From Theristus sp. LFF4_11 (lineage: Eukaryota > Nematoda > Chromadorea > Monhysterida > Xyalidae), in contig JASANC010002777.1 in NCBI GenBank assembly GCA_030248135.1, positions 1 through 64,000 of the forward strand: DNA of 64,000 nucleotides, read 5' to 3'. The notes under the pieces are model-generated. The model ran no database searches. It was not told the origin of the DNA and saw only the letters and a program-made list of their open reading frames with translations. The translations under genes were made by a program, and so were the position numbers. Position 1 is the stretch's first letter. Each line of letters begins with the position of its first letter. Shown here piece after piece: positions 59,660-64,000 of this stretch.

Positions 59660-62600
59660 TCAACACGCACTCTCGTCCATCACAATGTCGTAGACTTCGT
59701 GGTCTTGCTCCGTATGTGTCACATGCGGATGCCTACAACAGAGTGCGTTGCTGAGTCGCTGTCTGAACGGCACTGTCCTGAGGTCACCCCACGTCAGTAT
59801 GTCCAGCTCCGATTGCATGTACTGCGTCTCGAGTTGTTGTTCAACAAAACTCCCTGTTGCCAACGAGCCGAGATCGTCGAGTTCCCTCGAGACGAGACTG
59901 CCCGTGAGGCCGTCACACAGTGCTGTTCTGCTGGTGTTGCGGCAGATGTGACTCTCGTGCGTGTGCGTTGCATCGTCGCAATGATTCTGAGCAACCATTG
60001 ATGTTGCAACGTTGTTGCAGCTCACTTGATTACAACTGCCACTGCCGCTGTTGTGCACTTTGATGGCGCTGTCCACACGCGATCTGTGCGATCGAACTTC
60101 TGAAACATCATCGCTCGTCGTCTGCGGCGTCACGCGGCGAGCTGCACGATTTTTGAAATGAGACGGAACGGAAAGCGTTGCGTTGTGTCTTCCTGCAACG
60201 TGCGACTCGTCGTCCGTGCTGACTGCACGTCGCAGTACGTTCTGTTGCCGATGCTTCTGCTGCTCTGCCCGTTGTCGTATCAACTGGCGGTGGTATTTTT
60301 TATCGAGCGTGTTCTGTTCTTGGGGCTCCTTGTTGTACAATTGGCCGAGACGGGCGCGGATTTGCGCAAATGGATTGTCGTCAGGCAAGAATAATTTTGT
60401 GCTCGTTGATGACAAACGGCGAGAATTTTGAACGCTGCGTTCATTTGCAGCAGCCGTTCGAGAGGCGGCTTCGTCGAACATTTGCTGGATTTTTTCGAGG
60501 TCATCTCTGAGCTTTGCAATCGCCGCTTCACTGCAACAAGTGACAAGGTTCCGCAATTCGTGAATGAAGGTTATTGAAGGGATTACAGAAGAACAATGAA
60601 CTTGACAGTCACACAGGTCAGACTTGCCTGAGCTTGATTCGGCGATGTATGAAAAATCGAATCCAAGTAAGACCAATAGTGATAGCAGTTTGTTGAAGCA
60701 CCGTTATACGGTGGCGAATTGGAATTTGCATAGTTGCGTCCAAAAGTGGACGAACGATTTGAATGCGCAGCACATTTGCCATGCTGCACTTGCGGAGCTG
60801 CGAGCCTAAATCAAGGAAAATAGTTGTTTTTTTTGTTTTTAGTGTGCTCGAAAACAGACAAAAGCATTGAACAAGCCTCGTTTGGAAGTCCATACGCGTT
60901 TCGAAGGTGCTGCGCTTTGCAATCGTGCCGTCAAGGTGGTTGCGAGTTTGTCGGTCGCTTGCTGCTTCACAAAATGCACACGACGATCCGTGATCAACGT
61001 GTCTCGCAGTGCGTATTCAGAATCGCCAAAGCACATCTGCAATTCAAGCCAATGCATGTGTAATAATTATTTGCAGCATTACGTTTACATTTCCATTAAC
61101 CAGCTGCAGTTTAGCATTGTTTCACACCGTATCAAAAAAAACTAAACTCGTACCTGCATAAAAAGCGACCAGCGGAACGATGCAAGCGGTCGCAGCGTCT
61201 CACTGGTCAACCACCAAGCGCAGAATTGACAAAGCGCTTCGAACGAGCTCGCTTGTAGACCGGCCGCATTCAGTTCGACCAGCAGTCGATCGACGTAGTG
61301 GCCGACGTGCGAGCGATACAGCGGACAAACGGGCACCACCGACAACGGACGATCGAGACAAACGCTCGTTAGCAAGCAGTCCGTCAGCGCTGCAATCACA
61401 GCAGCTTGTTGTTTATCCAGCAACCGACATGCACATGCGTGCAGTGTACCCCAACGGTTTTAGAAAAGAAACGACAATAATTGATAAACTGACCATTTTG
61501 TATGTCTTGTGATCGCCAGGCAAGGTCGAGAAATTGTTCGGTTTTGCCAACCGACGTAAATTTTGGCGGTAGAGGTACTAAAAAAATTTGCATCTCAGAC
61601 TTTATAATTCCGTAGCAAATGATAAAATGTGAAAAAACTACTTGCTTTTCTTTACCTGATGTCGCGATGTCGCCGAAAATTCGGTTGATGGCAGCGTGTG
61701 AATCGGTTGGGCAAAATGATAATGCTGGTAAATTACCAGCACTCCTGCCGCACAACCACTGGCGAGTGAATTGCAACTGAATTTAATTTTTTAATATTTT
61801 TTTAAAACGACGCAAAAAGTGTATTAGTAAAAGTTTTATTTCTCAGTTTATTTTCCTTCCACCAAATCCTTCCCACGATACATTGTTTGAATTGAAGACC
61901 TTTTGTTCAACTCATGCTGCGCAAATCAACTGATAAATGTTGGCACGAAAGTAGATCGTCAACAAAATTACGGTATAAGTGTACCTGCATATTTTTCACC
62001 ATACTCCGCACGTAGCGACGCCAATATTTTCTTCGGCTGTGTTTCAAGCAGTCATCCAACCAACAGATTCGGCGATTTTCACGTTTTCGACTGGTTTTCG
62101 GTTTCGCCGCCTGATTCAAGCTGCGATGCGCAGACGCAGAGTCAATGAATGCCAAAAAGATCACGTATCGTTGTTCGAGGAACGTTGCAAACAGCTGCTC
62201 TAGGGCGTCTTGCAGCGCTGGCAATATGAAACGCAGTGACTCGTTGAAATTACGGCAGCAGTTTTCGATGAACAGCAGTTCAAATGAGAGACATCAGTTT
62301 CGTTTTTATCCAGCGCAAGCTGATTGAAATAACCACCAACCGAGACTTGGTGTTGTTGTGACGGTTAGCGCTGGCTGAGGTGTCGGCTGCAACACTGGAC
62401 AAGACGCCGCAACGTTCGCTGCATTCAGAGCACCGGACGGTCGCCGCTGTCCGCTGTCGGGGCGAGTGCTCACAGAGGGCGGCGAAACAGAGCCGTTGCT
62501 CGCATCGCCATTCGCTTCTGCACTTTTCTCGGAGCCGCCTGATCCGCTGCAATTGCCGAATAACAGCCTCACCAAAAAAGTCAAAGTCAAACTTCGTTCA

Positions 62601-64000
62601 AGCAACCATTGAACGCCAACCATGGTCTTGAACTACATGTTGTACTTACATTATAGCCGAAGAAATTGGGCTGTCCTTGTTTTCTCAAGCAAGGCGAGAT
62701 TAGTCGCAGACTAGGAGTTGCATTTCTTAAAAATGCCAAGATATTTGCCACTCGTGTGTGAAGTGGATAAAGAACAAACAGAATAGCACGAACTGGCACG
62801 AACAAATTGATCAGTTTAAAAAACGCGTCAAATTTGACACACAATGGGTCTCCGAATTTCATGCTGTTCATACAGTTTTGTCGGAGTTTTCCGCTTTTTT
62901 ACGAAATGAAATGGATGGGTGGATGGACAATGGGGTTTCTGAACGTCTTTTTTATTCCAATTTCACGCGTTCCTTGCACCCTGAAAAACAGCTTGCCCTT
63001 GCGTATTTTTATCGGCCTCGGACTAATTTAAGCGAGGGACAGGTGTAGAATTTGCAATCTGTACAGGTGTAGATTTTGGCGCCATTGCCCGCTAAAAATA
63101 AAACTTTTTGTACCTGTAATAGTCAGACGTCGGCACCTGATCGTCTAATGAAACTCCTCGGAAAATTTTCACGTCGTTCGCTGATTTCGACCGTCTGCCT
63201 TGCACTCGCGTGCCGGCAACGCTAACCTGAATGTAAAAAAATAATAATAAATCGGTGTCAAAAATCTGACAGTGTTCATTGATTGATTCAGCATGTCATG
63301 CATGCCACCTTGCAGAGTTGTGCGTGCAGTGCGGCACCGACAATGGGCACCAGTTGTTCTGCCATGTGACGTCCGTCCGCATCGGCCATGCAGTCCAGGA
63401 AGGACTCCATCGAGAAGCGTTGCATGTTGCGCAGCTCGTCCACCACGTGACACTGCTCGACGGTGATCGCATTGACAATGGCAGTGCTCTCCGCAAACGA
63501 TTGCATGCTTTGCACGAGCCGATTGAACGCTGCACAACAATGAATTGATCACATTCTTGAAATAGAAAACTGAATCGAACAATAGTAATGAGAACACTGA
63601 GAGAAATGATACGGCTACTGAAACGCGTTTCCTCTAACGCATGAAATACATCAAGTTTGCTGTTTGCGGTTTCGCCAGGTAGACGCATACCGCGGTGCCC
63701 CTGGACACCCAGCAGAACTGCCGAAAGTGCTTTACCACAGATCTATCTTATAGTCTGAGTCATCAAGAAACATGACAGAAAGCAAAATCTCACAAAATCA
63801 AGCCGATTTTAGCAACCCGGCGGCTAACGGCTACTAAAACTCGTTTATTATGCTATAGCGCTCGGTAGCCGCTGTAGTGACCAATTTAGTAGCCCAGTTT
63901 TCTCAGTGCATACCCCCGAGCGCGTCTGCAATGCTGTCCGTGTAGGTGTCCCTCAGCTGCTGCGGTATCAGTCGGCTCAACATTGACAACGACGCACTCA
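59660..64000 (-). CDS. Unrecognised multi-exon gene (5' end outside window)
   Basis: I do not recognise this family. Exon-like segments with acceptor and donor signals run from the right edge leftwards: 64000-63913 (LSRLIPQQLRDTYTDSIADA), about 63535-63301 (LVQSMQSFAESTAIVNAI ... HMAEQLVPIVGAALHAQL), 63229-63117, about 62728-62650, about 62583-62340 (Ser/Pro-rich), about 62272-61988 (NFNESLRFILPALQDALEQL), 61409-61157 (LYRSHVGHYVDRLLVELNAA), 61042-60898 (RRVHFVKQQATDKLATTL), about 60800-60625, and a last long exon 60530-59660. The last exon starts LRDDLEKIQQMFDEA, is Gln/Arg- and Ser-rich and ends EVYDIVMDESAC. The content is mainly helical with a low-complexity C-terminal part and no membrane segment. 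Exon joins are uncertain, and two genes cannot be excluded. Confidence 0.5.

Overview
This is a eukaryotic window from a compact, intron-rich animal genome, most probably a nematode. Almost every gene is split by short GT-AG introns, commonly about 60 to 500 bp. The potassium-channel gene carries the HY(F/I)GR motif after its fourth membrane helix that I associate with nematode TWK channels, and several repeats are built from TTAGG/TTAGGC-like units. No tRNA, rRNA or CRISPR array was seen. The species is not identifiable from the sequence alone.

Layout, left to right. (1) 1-6100: a quaking/ASD-2-type STAR RNA-binding protein gene (2305-3985, +) bracketed by inverted copies of a repeat with telomere-like minisatellite. 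(2) 6277-9294 (+): a DUF2045/KIAA0930 homologue. (3) 10608-13207 (+): SPT3/SUPT3H of the SAGA complex. (4) 13577-19672 (-): two tandem HtrA2/Omi-type serine protease genes. The upstream copy is canonical; the downstream copy has no PDZ domain and has GNSGCP in place of GNSGGP. (5) 20747-24012 (+): a two-pore-domain channel with no recognisable K+ filter in either pore loop, with a MITE inserted in or next to its coding sequence. (6) 24180-35280: a transposon field. It contains a 5.9 kb LTR retrotransposon with 693 bp LTRs, a smaller LTR element nested inside it, a decayed hAT transposase and nested inverted repeats. (7) 35386-37422 (+): ceramide synthase. (8) 38686-42031: a 3.35 kb palindromic foldback element between TTAA sites. 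(9) 42339-45974 (+): a BRD8-type bromodomain protein of NuA4/TIP60. (10) 46092-50035: a non-autonomous Helitron with an internal 1.75 kb tandem duplication. (11) 50295-59028 (+): mitochondrial GrpE, whose halves are separated by a 7.1 kb intron holding a globin gene on the opposite strand and further transposons. (12) 59660-64000 (-): an unrecognised multi-exon gene, cut by the window end.

The genes are unrelated housekeeping and signalling genes, not an operon-like pathway. Two encode mitochondrial quality-control proteins (HtrA2 and GrpE) and two encode chromatin acetylation factors (SPT3 and BRD8). Exon models were built by hand from reading-frame phase, GT-AG boundaries and remembered family conservation. 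Where phases close exactly through the gene, the model is strong.
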